In this document: piece after piece, positions 10,601 to 22,890 of the stretch
Layout of the letters: each line of letters opens with the position of its first letter
Position numbering within the stretch: the stretch's first letter is position 1
Assembly (NCBI RefSeq): GCF_965363235.1
Contig: NC_134839.1
Coordinates: 95,003,743-95,067,742, forward strand
Origin: Mytilus galloprovincialis
Taxonomy: Eukaryota; Mollusca; Bivalvia; Mytilida; Mytilidae
DNA length: 64,000 bases
Reading direction: 5' to 3'
Made by a program: the position numbers and the translations under genes
The notes under the pieces: generated by a model
What the model was told of the DNA's origin: nothing
The model's database searches: none
Seen by the model: only the letters and a program-made list of their open reading frames with translations

Positions 10601-13600
10601 TTAATATGTCCGATTTGATCCGCCAACTAAAGCACCTTTTAAAATTTGCATCATCATTTGCGGATTTTCACTAAGTGCCTCATTCCCCATTAACAGAGGA
10701 ATTAGACTACTTGCTTGTGATCGTCCACCGGTTGATGCGCCTCGGTTCATGTAACGCATTAACATTGGATTCTGCATTAACGGAGATTCCTCACCGCCAG
10801 TTAAAGCCATCATATTTTGCATGTTAGATGGATTATGGTTTTTATTTGACCTTGATAACATATTGGAAAGGAAATGAGGGTTCTCATTTTCCCCTCCCGA
10901 AGGAGACAATAATGCTGTAATATCGGGAGGATTCTGGCGTGAAATCGAACCTTGTAAACTTCCGGTTCCTGGTGTTGTATGCTGTTGTTTAGATAAAAGA
11001 TGCTGTATCATTAATGGATTCATGTTTTCTCCTCCTGATAAAGCTAGCAACGGAAGAATTTCCGTTGAACTTTGTGAACTTTGTGATGTAGGCTGCTGTT
11101 GTTTAGATAGGAGATATTGTAACATAAGTGGATTCATGTTTTCGCTTCCTGATAAAGCTAACAAAGGAAGAATATCCATTGAACTTTGTGAACTTTCAGT
11201 TCCTGGTGATGTAGGATGTTGTTGTCTAGATAAAAGATGCTGTATCATGAGTGGATTAATGTTTTCTCCTCCTGATAAAGCTAACAAAGGAAGAATATCC
11301 GTTGAACTTTGTGAACTTCCGGTTCCTTGTGATGTAGACTGTTGTTGTTTAGATAAGAGATGCTGTAACATGAGTGGATTCATATTTTCTCCACCTGATA
11401 AAGCTAACAAAGGAAGAATATCTGTTGAACTTTGTAAACTTCCGGTTCCTTGTGATGTAGGCTGTTGTCGTTTAGATAAGAGATGCTGTAACATAAGTGG
11501 ATTCATGTTTTCTCCTCCTGATAAAGCTAGTAAAGGAAGAATATCAGTTGTCGATCCTTGTTGTTGACTCTTTTGTGTGATATGATAAAGTAATGCAGGA
11601 TTAATGCCTTCTAATCCACCTGTCATGGCCAGGGTCTGCAACAATTTATCCTGACTCTGGTTAGGTTGCATTAGTTGAGATAACACTAAAGGATTGTTCA
11701 TTATACCTTCGTCCCCACCAGATAATGCTAGTATTGGTAACAAGTTTGACTGAGTTGCACCATTTTCACTTCCTGTTGTCTGCAACCCCTTTGACAATAA
11801 AGGGGGATTTTGAGGCAGTCCTTCCATACCACCTGTAAGACCTTGACTTGTTTGTAGGTCACCAATAGTAGATCCTCCTGTGTGGGTCTTGCGATTGAAA
11901 AGGTATGACATTGCTTTTGGGCTTCGAGATATTTGTTCAGTGCTTCCATAAATTGAGTGAAGTAATTTTAATTTGTTAAGGAATTTTTGTTTTGGTGAAT
12001 CACTAACAATTCCTTGATTTGGCAATGGTAAAGAAGGTGACGGAGACAATGACTGATAACTTGTTCTAGTTGGTGCTCGTCCTAGCATTTGACTAGGCAT
12101 TTTAAAACCTATACTTTCCTTCTTTGTTTCCTGTCCTTTATTTTGTGCCAAACTGTTTGTATTGACCGACAGAACATTTGAGGTTGCATCAATAGGTACA
12201 TTGTTAATTTCTGATAATTTTATTACATCAATGTTCGATTCAGGTACAGAATTATACAATGGCTGTTTTGCTGGTATTGATTGAGATACTGAATTATACA
12301 ACGGCATGTTTGCTTGAATTGATTTAGATACTGAATTATACAATGGCATTTTTGCTGGAATTGATTCAGTCACAGAATTATACAAAGGGATTTGTGTTGG
12401 TATTGATTCAGCTTGCTGATTAAACCCACTATCCCCAGTTATTGAAGAACCCTGTAAGGGATTGTTTGAAAATGCATCGGTATTTGTGAACATGAAGTAA
12501 TACTTCCAAAATAATGGATCTGTAAATGGATAAGACGGAGCTCCATTAATTCCTGAAAACAGAAAAGAAAATCACATTTATGCTTATAGATATATATCAG
12601 GAAGACCAATTGCCTTTGATTTTGTTTTACTAACTTTTAGTATCTTTTTGGGATAGTTGAATATCGAATAGCGAAACAATATACTATGACTTAAATATAG
12701 GGCATTCAAAAACAGAAAAGACTTAATCCCATCCATACAAGTATATGAAAGATATCTAACTGTCCAAAGTATATTTAATTTATGCGCTATCACCGTGCAA
12801 ATCCTAAATAATGTTGAAGGAAAACTGTAAAAGTTGCGGATCACAATAAGTAGGTAAATTTTTTGTGTAACGAACAGACGGAGTAAAAGCGGTTACTAGT
12901 ATAGATGATGCAAGGTTTTTATAAGAATAAAGTATGTGTAATGTTTATCATGTTTTCATAATTTACATAATGTGTAAAACAGAAATAACCTAAAATATCT
13001 TGACAAATATTTAATGAATGCATTTCCTTAATTAGTAATGCGATTACTAATGTAACGACAAGGTACAACACAGCCGATTATACTTATACTGATGGACTTG
13101 GTTATTCCTATGATTTCTCATTTTTAAGTATGTAATTTCTATAAAACAAATGTATGCAAATAAACTTCATACATTACTTCATTGTCTGAAAAGAGTTTGC
13201 AGTTCGAAAGTCGAGTCGATAACTTCATCTTTAATGTTCAAATTATTTGGTATGCCCTGAAACCCTGGTTTTTCTTTTGTGTCGAGAGCAATGACTGCCT
13301 GTTACCAACGCCTAAATGATTGACAGAAAAGTCAATCAATTCTGTTTGGTATGCTTTGAGTTTTAATGTGTGCCTTCTTATTTGTCCTTTGCCTCGCCTA
13401 CTATAGTCTGTTTTGACAGTATGCGGTTTAAACTGTAGGCCTTTAAATGTTTTCTCCAGGCAATTCGGTTGCAAATTAGTTTACGGGAATCATTTATGGA
13501 ATGAATTTTTCTGCCAAAACATCATACGAATTGTTAAGCAGTTGACGTTGCAGACGTAAATATGTCTCGCAAATGACGTTGCACATTCAAAATTGGCTAT

Positions 13601-14320
13601 GCGGTATGGGCTTTGCTCATTGTTGAAGACCGTACTATGACCTATAGTTGTTAATTTCTGTGTTATTTTGGTCTCTTGTGGAGAGTTCAACTTGTCTCAT
13701 TGGTAATCATACCACATCTTCTTTTTTTATATTTGGTTGTCACTACATATTGAGCTGGTCATGAGTGGTCGCCTACAAATCACGTCTGCCTGTACCGTTG
13801 ATGTTAGGACAGTAAGAAGAGTTTCTGAGGTGAAATTTTCTAGCAACGAATCGATCACCTATACTTGTCCAAAATATTCATATGGCCTCATTCAGATTTT
13901 CACCGCTTAGTCTCGACAATATGGAAATGCAAGATTTGTGTTACCGATTTGAGTGTGGGTATTGATTCATAGAAATATTTCACGAATATATATTGCTGGT
14001 AGAAAAGCATTCATGGATTTAACATGTTGAGCAGGATTGCCTACCTTTTAGGAGCACCCCCGGTTTTTGGTGGGGTTTGTGTTACTCAGTCTTTAGTTTT
14101 CTATGCTGTGTTGTCTATACTGTTGTTTGCCTTACAGTCACATTTTTTTAAACAGAAAGAAGTATGGTAAGCATGCCTATATATTATTTTAAGATTATTT
14201 GGTGTAAAAAAATCAGCAAAGGTGTAAATATTCTTACCGGGGTCTGCAATAACTAACTGAATACTTATGGCTATCCATAATAACCTCATGTTGATTTGAA
14301 ATATCAGCGTGTACGAAAAC
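10601..14320 (-). CDS. Secreted cysteine-free repeat protein, candidate matrix protein
   Basis: Model: exon 14238-14320 (coding 14289-14238) joined to 12552-10601, total 667 residues. The first coding exon encodes MRLLWIAISIQLVIADP, a signal peptide, and ends in G before GTAAGA. The large exon starts after TTTTCAG in matching phase 1 and reads INGAPSYPFTDPLFWKYYF before the internal Met. Residues about 65-121 hold four repeats of a 14-mer like ESIPAKMPLYNSVS. Residues about 349-539 hold five repeats of 38-41 residues built on TDILPLLALSGGENMNPL and a Q/S/T-rich linker, with weaker copies on both sides (ALSGGDEG, AMTGGLEG, ALTGGEES). I saw no cysteine in it. Composition (L, S, Q, G, N, M) and secretion suggest a disordered or self-assembling extracellular matrix protein of shell or byssus. 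I do not recognise a named family. Codon repeats are similar enough that an antisense ORF (11022-11567) appears. Confidence 0.8.
13480..13735 (+). repeat. Interspersed repeat family B fragment
   Basis: Carries 'tgcggtatgggctttgctca', 'ttgttgaagaccgtac', 'tgacctatagttgtt' and 'accacatcttctt' in the same order as the ends of both halves of the 1-3290 duplication and as 14640-15000. No coding content. Confidence 0.7.
14040..14140 (-). repeat. Family C fragment
   Basis: Contains 'cacccccggtttttggtgg', 'gttactcagtctttagtttt' and 'ctatgctgtgtt', matching the reverse form of family C at 18.24-18.30 kb. Confidence 0.6.
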
Positions 14321-14507
14321 CTATAAATTAAAATAATCTTTAATATAGTCGTTCTGTTATCCGTCAGTAGCTCGAAAAATTCACTATTAAACAGGAAAAA
14401 ACATATAAACATATGCATGGCAGATATATATGTACGTAGAAAAATTTGTAAGAAAAACTTTAATTTGGCCTAAAACAAATGCCGTGCTATATTGAGTATT
14501 TTCTTAC

Positions 14508-14578
14508 CATAAACTGCATGAAGTGAAATATTTTCACAGTGTATAATCAAATCACTCGACACCTTCATGTCTATATAC
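14508..14578 (-). promoter_or_regulatory. Probable TATA box and 5' UTR exon of the repeat-protein gene
   Basis: On the minus strand TATATA (14577-14572) precedes a short segment ending in a donor, TTATG|GTAAGA, at 14508. The next acceptor, AATTTATAG, lies at 14321, 31 nt before the start codon at 14289. This gives a conventional leader exon with transcription starting near 14545. The short palindrome GTGAAAATATTTCAC lies between TATA and donor. Inference from signals only. Confidence 0.45.
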
Positions 14579-14639
14579 AAACTAGATACTTTTAGTTTTT
14601 TGTTCTTCGTCCAATCTAAGAGTCAAGTCATATCCATAT

Positions 14640-15000
14640 TTACATATCGTACTTGTGTTGTGCTGTTATACTATTGTCGCATGTTAGGCGTAGGATCGAG
14701 TGATTCAAAACATGTTTGGTCCAACCGCATTGTGTATGTGTTTGTCCCAAGTCTTTAACCTGTGACTCAGTTTTTGTCTTTGGTTGAAGTCTATCATAAT
14801 CGTTTGTTACTTTTTTCGTGAATCAGGACATTGGTTTTTCTCGTCTAAATTGTTTCACACTTTGTCACGTCGTCGGAACGTTTTCAAGCTGACTACACAG
14901 TATGGTATTGCTCATTCTTGAAAAACGCACGGTAACCTATTGTTGCTTACATACACTCCATTTGAATAGTTGTCTCATTGGCAATCGCACCACATTTACT
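14640..15000 (+). repeat. Interspersed repeat family B
   Basis: Nearly full-length family member. Landmarks are 'gtgtttgtcccaagtc', 'cctgtgactcag', 'gaatcaggacattgg', 'tttctcgtctaaattg', 'gtcacgtcgtcgg', 'ctgactacacagtatgg' and 'gttgtctcattggcaatcg', ending in 'accaca'. Confidence 0.7.
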
Positions 15001-15035
15001 TATTTTTATAACATTCCTTTAATCAACAGACTTAC

Positions 15036-15089
15036 CTCCAGTAGGTGCTAGCAAGTATGGGACTATTTCAATTATACTAGTTGTTAATC
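15036..15089 (-). CDS. Orphan candidate coding exon, phase 1-1
   Basis: On the minus strand an acceptor (AAATATTTTCAG) is followed by 54 nt open in phase 1 reading LTTSIIEIVPYLLAPTG, then G|GTAAGT, a strong donor. Both borders are phase 1 and the split codon begins with G, so it would join the 12552 exon without a frame change. It lies upstream of the signal-peptide exon at 14289, so it must belong to an alternative promoter or a neighbouring paralogue. No matching signal-peptide exon was found further upstream in the window. Confidence 0.45.
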
Positions 15090-17960
15090 CTGAAAATATT
15101 TACACTTTGACAAAAAAATATGTGAATGACACGAGTAATATCTGTCGGGAAATGTTTGAAATTAACCGCAACAAAAATATACGTCTTTATAAATTTGATT
15201 GATTTGCAATCTCACACATTTCTTAAACGTTTTACATAACTTTTCCATTTCTATTATTTGTCATCGTAAACACAGAAGGAAGTTTTTTTTCCCAAAACAA
15301 TATTGATGGTTGTGTTAAGTTCAATGTCATCTCGACATGTGTCTTAATATGACCGAATGTATGGCATACATAAGAGACTGTAATGAGCTGTTTAGTTTGC
15401 AGCTCTGGAAACCTTATGTGCAATATTACCTATATACTATACTCTTCCAATGGCAGTTCCAATTTCTCGCTCTTCATGCAGGTCGACCTTTTATTATATA
15501 CAATCTCTTTAAATGATTTTAATAAGTTGTCTTTTCACAAAACATCTTACGAGAAAAATACTCATAAAAAGCAAGAATTTCAGTATATCGTACGATTTTG
15601 TGAAAAGAACCACGGAAAATAAACAAAATATTTGCCACTGGACGTTATTAATGATTCAAACAAATGATAAGTTGAATGATAACTATTTTTTACTTGCAAT
15701 TTCCAACTTGCAATTGTTTCAATTTTCTACAGGACAGAATACCTCAACTTATCAAACAAACGAAATATAGATTTAAAATTAAATGGTTTTTTAAACAATT
15801 TAATGATAATTATCATTGCAGTTATGTATAAACTGTTGCTTATGAACATAACTCATACAATGCATGTCTAGTCGTACATTTGGTATTCTATCTTGAAATC
15901 ATTCGCAAATTGTCTGAACTTGAGCAGATGATGACCGTGGTCCTTTTTTTGTTGTTGTTGTTTTGAATGGTTAGTATAGACGTACGCCCATTAACAGAAT
16001 GTCTGCTATGAAAGTATTTGTTTAAAATTAGTAAGCATTCTTTACAATTAATCAAAACTATACATGATACTAGTTACTATGTAAAGTAATTATTACTACA
16101 ATGGTAGGTTGATTGTTTTCTTGCTTGGAAGATTATCGTTTTTCTTGCTTGGAAGATTATTGTTATGCTATTTGTTTCAATGAACGACCATAATGTCATT
16201 ACCAACATTTTCCTTAATAATTTCTGAAATTTCTTTGAGGGAAAAATTACAGATGTCACATACAATATTAAGAAGATGCCTGCAGGAACACTATGATGAT
16301 TCAGGTCAATAACAAAAGACAATCGATAACAAAGGAGAGGACTGAGTTTAACTCCGCAACTTATGTATTTGTCTAACTAGAGCTGGTATAACTTTGTTTA
16401 CAATGTATTGACAATAAATAAAACTTTTGATTTGATTTGTCTCTCTTTAGAAACACCGTCAGTTGATGTCTTAAGTTGCCGGTACAATAGTATATATCTT
16501 TAAGTTTTTAAGTCATGTGGGAAATTTTCTGTTGATGGCAGATCTTTCATAGTTTCTGTTGAAACTGTTTACAATTTTAAAACTCTGATTATTAGAGCTT
16601 GACATATTTTATATACGCACTTGACGTAAATTGGTCTTTTAATTTGTGTCCTTGGATTGCGGTGTCATTGACATGTACCGATGACAAATTGATGGATATG
16701 ACCTAAGCGTGACATATTTGCGAAGAGGTAAAGATTACGTTCAAATGCAACGAAACAGATAAGTGGCGCGATGATCACATTTGAAATTGAAAATCTTCGA
16801 AACTTCCTGTCAACATTAGTTAATCTATGATACCTTAGACTATAGAACATTTAGAATACATGTAAATAGGAATAAGATGAGATATAAAAATATTATAATA
16901 TATTTCATTTTTATAGATTGCATGGAAACGTTATCAGATGCTATATTAAGGCTTACACAGTAAGAGGTATCTCAAGTTTGAAGACAATAAAATACACTAA
17001 GGCATGCTTTTGATTCAAGCAAACCAGATCCGTTAACAACAACACTGGTTGTGATTATATTTATAAATTAAATCCTAACACTTATATGTCGTCATGGATT
17101 TCTTTTTGATGATATTTTAATGTGTAATGCCTTCTACGTTTTATTCTATTATTATTTCTAGGGAGACTTCCTAGAAGAAAAAAAAAAACATCTTCGGTGA
17201 ACGTGCACATATTTTTCGAAACTTTTATTTACACGAAGATGGTTTTGATGCAAGTACTAACACTACGTAGACGGGTACCAAGTATTTATGAACCCAAAAG
17301 TTATTTACTAGTTCTTATTTTTATTAATCTTTAATTGAAAATCGTACCAAGTTTTGTTTATCTATAAGATTAATTTTCTTACCTTTTCTTTACGATGATG
17401 TTATTCGAAAGCCTTATAATCGTTTTTATCTTAAATTACAGCTTTCAAATAAGTGTCATTTATTTCTATAAATTTAACTCATTAGTGACTGGAAGGCAGT
17501 CGTGTAGTATAGGTTGTGTGTTAGGTTTGTAATCTGTTGTTTATTTCGTTTGTTTACGACATCAGCGTTGATGATGCTTTACAATCATTAATTAATAATT
17601 ATTTTTAAACATAAAACCAAGACAAATAAATGCTCGAGGTTACCACAAAGACATGTATCAACAATGTAGCTTGGAAATAGATAACAGGATGCATGACTTA
17701 ACCTTAACATCTGTATGATTAGTATATTATATTCATTGAAGTTTGTCATTTGCATGTGATTATATAACCTTATCACTCTTGTCATTATCATATGACATGT
17801 TTCTTACCAATAAAAAAAGAGCAGAATCCATTTTCTTTGTACACATTACTCCTACGTGTATATCTTATAAGCTAATAGAAATTCGGATCATCTTTTTGTA
17901 ATAAGACAATTAATAGATTAAAACGAATCATTATGGCGCGAACATTTTGTATAGATATTC
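15090..17960. other. Intergenic, nothing firmly recognised
   Basis: AT-rich. Possible isolated minus-strand donors occur near 17386 and 17806 but could not be tied to coding exons. A short direct repeat of 'ttttcttgcttggaagatta' lies near 16117-16160. Confidence 0.45.
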
Positions 17961-17964
17961 TTTG

Positions 17965-18420
17965 ATATAGATTTGCTGCTCACAAGGAAGCTATTAAGCC
18001 AAGAGTTCCAAATGGTGAAGTTGAAATCATTCCTTCGTAAATTTTACCTACGCCATTACGAGTTGGTTGATCGTTATAGAATTTCCTTTTCACGATGATA
18101 TCGGAAAAGACCCTTATGTCGTAACTACAATTCCTGTTTTCACGAATTCGACCTAACGAATAAGACCAGGTTTGTTTTAACACGAGCAACACGTCGGGTG
18201 CAACATGTGCAGCAGGATCTTCTAACCCTTCCGGTGCACATGAGATCACCCCCAGTTTTTGGTGAAGTTTGTGTTGCTTAGTCTTTAGGTTTCTATGTTG
18301 TGTCTTGTGTACAATTATTTGTTCTGTTTATCTTTTTCTTTTTTTAGTCATGTCGTTTTCAGTTTATTTTTAGATCTATGCTTTGAATGTCCCTCTGGTA
18401 TCTTTTGCCCGCCCCTCTTT
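17965..18420 (-). repeat. Interspersed repeat family C, reverse copy
   Basis: Reads in reverse the 4250-4765 block: 'ctgctcacaaggaagctatt', 'aacacgtcgggtgcaacatg', 'gagatcacccccagtttttg', 'gtgttgcttagtctttag' and 'gtccctctggtatctttt'. The 89-codon open frame on the minus strand here is part of the repeat. Confidence 0.8.
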
Positions 18421-19640
18421 TGTCGGAGCTTGCCGTGTGATGCTAAATTAACCAAGCACAGCGCGTCATTTGGCTTTCTATTATAGTGTTTGTCATTTTA
18501 TACTATTTTTTAAGACACTTACACAACATATTTAAATGGTTCAATAAAAATATAAAAACAATTGTAAAGTAGTTTGTTTTCCTCACTTAAATGCATTTTG
18601 TTTTGCTCCCTCATCCATGAAGCCTACGAATTATAAAAATGTTAAAGACACTACTACGAAGATATGGCAATGAAGCAGATTTCTACACATTCGGAGAACA
18701 CGAGTTGAACCAAGGTGTTCTTTTATTTTCAAGAGATTGTATCAACAGAGTTATGTACCTTGTTGCTTTCTCATGATTGTGTCTGCATTCTTTTATTTCT
18801 TTTTCTATACAGAGCATTTGAATCCTTTCTTTAATGTTTTTTTATTCAGTTTTATTGATAGCCAAAAAAGCGTTTTATGGTCATTTTAGTAATTGAACTG
18901 GTGAATCATATGAAAGTAAAGCCTTTGAAATTCAAACAAATTCTTTAATCAGTTCAACTTTGTAAATCAACATTACTCAAAACTGTCTATAAAACAATAT
19001 TCTCTAATTTTTTTTAAATTAATAACATTTTCAGTGTTGGGACACATGTACATTTTTATACAAAATGCCTAAACACTTTGGAGATACTGTGTTTTTATTC
19101 CCAGCCATTTGAAAACTTTAGTTGCCATAGGATCGCTTTGAAGTTTGTTCACACTGTCATCCACTGATGGATTTGATACTTTAGCACGCCTTGGAAGCTT
19201 ACTGAATGTTCAATTTCATGCTTGAATTCATTGAAAATGTTGAGTTCAAGTACTAACCAATGGCAACATTTTAACACACGAAGATCAGTAACGACTGGAT
19301 CACACAGCGCGACAACCAGGACGACTGGATTATCCAACGACAACCATTACGACTTGAACTGCGACATTTCAATGATGTATAGTCATCAAAGTAATAACAC
19401 TACACGTATTTTATATAATAAGGTTAAGAGGGTCTAGGGAATCTACATAGGTATTTAGAATGTAAATAGGTTTAGCATGATGAATCATTCTCTCCACGAC
19501 ACTAGCATATACCTTTTCTGGCATATATTCAATAATTGAATGGCAAATATATTTACCAAAACATTTACTGGAGAAATAAAATGGAGGTTCCAAGAAAGCA
19601 TTTTTTGGTAAACCATGTAAACAGTCTTCTGAATATTGCA
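18421..19640. other. Intergenic, nothing recognised
   Basis: No supported gene or bounded repeat. Confidence 0.45.
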
Positions 19641-19646
19641 TTTTAT

Positions 19647-20607
19647 ATAGGGATAAGGCAACTCATTTGTCTCTGTGTTGGTTTTATTGGAATGTCTTAA
19701 TCGACTGACTCTCCTGTTCATACACAGTTGTATCCATATATTCAAAGAATGGAGAGAAACAGGCTCTGTCATTGGGATCCGGCCGACACCTCTAGTTAAT
19801 CAACCATGCCTGTAACATATATACTTTTTTTCTTGTTACACAAACACATCCTCCAAAACCTCGTCAAGAAATGTTTTACTATTGTGGTTATTAATATAAA
19901 TTGTGTACACTGCTTACCTCTTTTTGTGAATTTCGCTTCCTGTAAATCGTTTTTGATAACTCCACTCTTATTTATTCAAGTTCATGTTAATTGTGTTACT
20001 GTTTTCTTATTCTAGGATGAGTTCTCTAGTATTTCAATTCTTTGTATTCCACTTTTATGTCTTTTCGGCTATTGCTAATATTGGTTTGTTAAATTACCGG
20101 TTTGTCCATAACCACCTCGTGTTTTTTTTTATAGGGATAAGGCAACTCATTTGTCTCTGTGTTGGTTTTATTGGAATGTCTTAATCGACTGACTCTCCTG
20201 TTCATACACAGTTGTATCCATATATTCAAAGAATGGAGAGAAACAGGCTCTGTCATTGGGATCCGGCCGACACCTCTAGTTAATCAACCATGCCTGTTAC
20301 ATATATACTTTTTTTCTTGTTACAGAACACATGCTCCAAAACCTCGTCAAGAAATGTTTTTCTATTGTGGTTATTAATATAAACTGTGTACACTGCTTAC
20401 CTCTTTTTGTGCATTTCGCTTCCTGCAAATCGTTTTTGATAACTCCACTCTTATTTATTCAAGTTCATGTTAATTGTGCAACTGTTTTCTTATTCTAGGA
20501 TGATTTCTCTAGTATTTCAATTCTTTGTATTCCACTTTTATGTCTTTTCGCCTATTGCTAATATTGGTTTGTTAAATTACCGGTTTGTCCATAACCACCT
20601 CGTGTTT
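19647..20607 (+). repeat. Tandem duplication, 484-bp unit, two copies
   Basis: Copy 1 is 19647-20130 and copy 2 is 20131-20607. Both start 'atagggataaggcaactcat' and end at 'cataaccacctcgtgt' plus a T-run. Differences are few (for example 'cacaaacacatcctcc' against 'cagaacacatgctcc'), so the duplication is fairly recent. The junction lies at the T-run. No protein family was recognised in it. Confidence 0.9.
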
Positions 20608-20739
20608 TTTTTTTTTATCAACTATAGCTTCTAGTATTCTTAAAATTAAAAACTTTGTTTCTCTCTGAAACCTCAACTTCCTGTTATCTTTTTGCCAATA
20701 TTGTTGGAGATAGAGTTCGACTATGAATTTCAAAACAAC

Positions 20740-21330
20740 AATCAAGACAAATTCTACAAAAAAAGTCAAATGGCCAAAATCATCACTCGACTCCTTAAGG
20801 GAGTACTGCCTTGAAATAGCATTTTTTGCCATTTTTGTGTTTGCCTATTATCTTTAAAACAATGATACAGAGCAACCTTTCAAACAAATTGTTAGCAAGA
20901 TATTAAAGATCTACCAAAAATAAAATAATTGTAATATCAGTCAACCCTGATAAATAGTATTGCCCCACTTTTTTTACCATGTTTAATGTTGCCTATAATT
21001 TTGAAAAATATAATAAAAGAGAACAAGTTGACGCTTTTTAACGTTTATTTTTTTGTTATTGACTTATATCTTGAATACTATTTTACAAATAGAGAAACTG
21101 AAAAAAGGATCGAGATTTGCAATCAACTCAAAATGTCCGAAATCACCAGTTTAAAGGTTCTTGCTCCTAAGTACCGATTGTTATCTATTTTATTGAATTT
21201 TGTAACTAATATTATAGAAGACAGTTAGAAACCCTAAAAGTAAAATCTGTCAGCAAAACACGATCTATAATAATTAAGTCATCTTAATCAAAATTGGCAG
21301 TTGAGTTATTGCCCTTTAATCAAGATTTTA
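20740..21330 (+). repeat. Possible diverged copy of the GCTCACC-type element interior
   Basis: Contains 'cttaagggagtactgcc', 'gtcagcaaaacacgat' and 'cagttgagttattgcccttt', which resemble 'ggagttattgcccttt' and 'atcagcaaaacacaat' in the 48.96-51.77 kb element. The ends are not defined. Confidence 0.35.
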
Positions 21331-21399
21331 TGTGAATAAAGTTATGTTCTTCTATCATTGCAATTCGAAGACTTGCTTCTGTGTCATTGTTGTCATAAG

Positions 21400-21590
21400 A
21401 AAATGCCTGTACCAAGTCAGAAATATGACAGTTGTTGTCCATTCGTTTGATGTGTTTGGACTTTTGATTTTGCCATTTGATTTGGGACTTTCCTTTTTGA
21501 ATTTTCCTCGGAGTTCAGTATTTTTTTGTTTTTTTTTACTTTTTGCAACAACGGCCGTAAACATATTGCTTTCTTCAAAGTAATTCAATT
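21400..21590 (+). repeat. Family A copy
   Basis: Carries 'tgcctgtaccaagtcag', 'atatgacagttgttgtccat', 'tttgatgtgtttgg', 'gggactttcc' and 'ctcggagttcagtattttt' in family order. Confidence 0.75.
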
Positions 21591-21819
21591 TCTCGATGAT
21601 TTTATCTAGCTTGTAAAACAATGCATAGTGTATAGATACAAGTGGATAATAAACATTGCATATTTGAGGTTTTTGTCTATCGTAAATGATTATAATTTTA
21701 CTTACCACGCTGTCACATAAATATTGATATTCAGAGAACATCGCCATTATTTATTTAAAAAGGTAAGATACAAAGTGAGCAATAGATACATATAAACATG
21801 TCTAAAAAAGACAAAAAAA

Positions 21820-22140
21820 AAACCACGAAAGCCAATTGAAAAAGAAAAAGAAAATCAGGTTCTCCGGAAGAATAGTAATTCTTGTTCCAAAAGGGGCATC
21901 CTTCGTGTTGCTCGTAACCAGTAAAACTTCAGTCATAATTCATTATTTCACAAACAAAAGTAAAATATAGATATAACAGTTGTCATCTGCAACAGAAACA
22001 TTCCATGACGGTTTCCAGATCATGGTGGTATCGGCATTACATTATTCAATTTCGTGGAAAGTCTTAGCAGATTTATGAACTGCAATCCCTAATTTTGAGG
22101 GGAAAATTCTCAAATCATATCTCTTCGTAATTTGAAGTTA
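21820..22140 (+). repeat. Family C, degenerate fragment
   Basis: Has 'ggttctccggaagaatagta', 'catccttcgtgttgctcgta' and 'acagttgtcatctgc', a weak match to the middle of family C. Confidence 0.45.
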
Positions 22141-22384
22141 TAAGCCTGGTTTTTTTATGTGTTTGTTTTTACATTTCCTCTGAGGAGGCATAATTTCATT
22201 TAATATTAAATTATATATATATTTGCAAGTGAAATTATTCTTAAGAAGGATATCTGTTATCTAAAATATTTATAGATAACTACATTTAACATTTCCTTTT
22301 TTTATCATTGATGTTGTTTTGTACACTTTTTAGGCGTTTATATAATTTATTAATTGTGTACATTAATCATTACTCAAAACGTTA

Positions 22385-22500
22385 CAGTGGCTTCGTAGGA
22401 ATGACCGTTGCCTGATATCTAGACGTTATATGTGTATTTATAAATTTTATAAATCAAAGGCGTGAGTTCTAATCCCGTTGAGGAACAACAATTTGTCAGA
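22385..22500 (+). repeat. tRNA-like SINE head
   Basis: A segment beginning 'gtggcttcgtagg' and holding 'gtgagttctaatcccgttga', which fits a polymerase III B box (GGTTCRANTCC) with one or two differences. A related head lies 390 bp downstream. It does not fold as a functional tRNA by eye. Confidence 0.4.
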
Positions 22501-22774
22501 TAAAAAACAAATGCCAACACTATTACATGTTTGTATATATAATTATGAATATAATATGTGTTTTCAGCCATGTATCACATTCACTAATGATCCAATGGAG
22601 TTGTTACTGGTTTAAACGTACTTTTAAAATAATTATTTCTGTGACTGCATCTTACGATCCTTTACGACAGATAATTTGCAATCAATTCCATCTTTATGCT
22701 TAAAATACCATGAACTGTGTAACAACTCTAGATTCTACTGACGAGGAAAGGTAATACTAAGCCACCGAATTTTA

Positions 22775-22890
22775 AGTTCAGTCTAGGTGGCCGATTTGTC
22801 TAGAGCGCTGGAAACAGTACAAGCGGTTTTGTCTCTTAATCCAAATTGGCCAATAGTATGAGTTCAAATCCCGCTGAAGGTAGAGCTACA
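22775..22890 (+). repeat. tRNA-like SINE head
   Basis: A tRNA-Leu/Ser-like layout: 'taggtggccgatttgtctag', 'agcgctgg' in the A-box area, then 'gagttcaaatcccgctgaag' as a good B box, followed by AT-rich sequence with no CCA-type acceptor match. It is best read as the head of a tRNA-derived SINE. Confidence 0.5.

Larger units (their letters stand above)
12553..14237 (-). other. Intron of the repeat-protein gene
   Basis: Spans the large coding exon to the signal-peptide exon. It contains a family B repeat piece at about 13480-13735 and a family C fragment at about 14040-14140. The rest (12600-13480) shows no recognised feature. Confidence 0.6.

Noticed and set aside
11022-11567. Plus-strand 181-codon frame rich in cysteine
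   Set aside because: It is the antisense of the 41-residue repeats of the secreted protein, which has a signal peptide and splice support.
17796-17840. Minus-strand MDSALFLL followed by GTAAGA, possible signal exon for the orphan exon at 15036
   Set aside because: It ends in phase 0 whereas the orphan exon needs phase 1.
21355-21747. Minus-strand start MAMFSEYQYLCDSV followed by GTAAGT, possible first exon
   Set aside because: A good donor follows the ATG but there is no signal peptide and no in-phase downstream exon could be found.
22385-22890. Functional tRNA genes
   Set aside because: B-box-like sequences are present, but acceptor pairing and anticodon arms could not be formed, so SINE heads are more likely.
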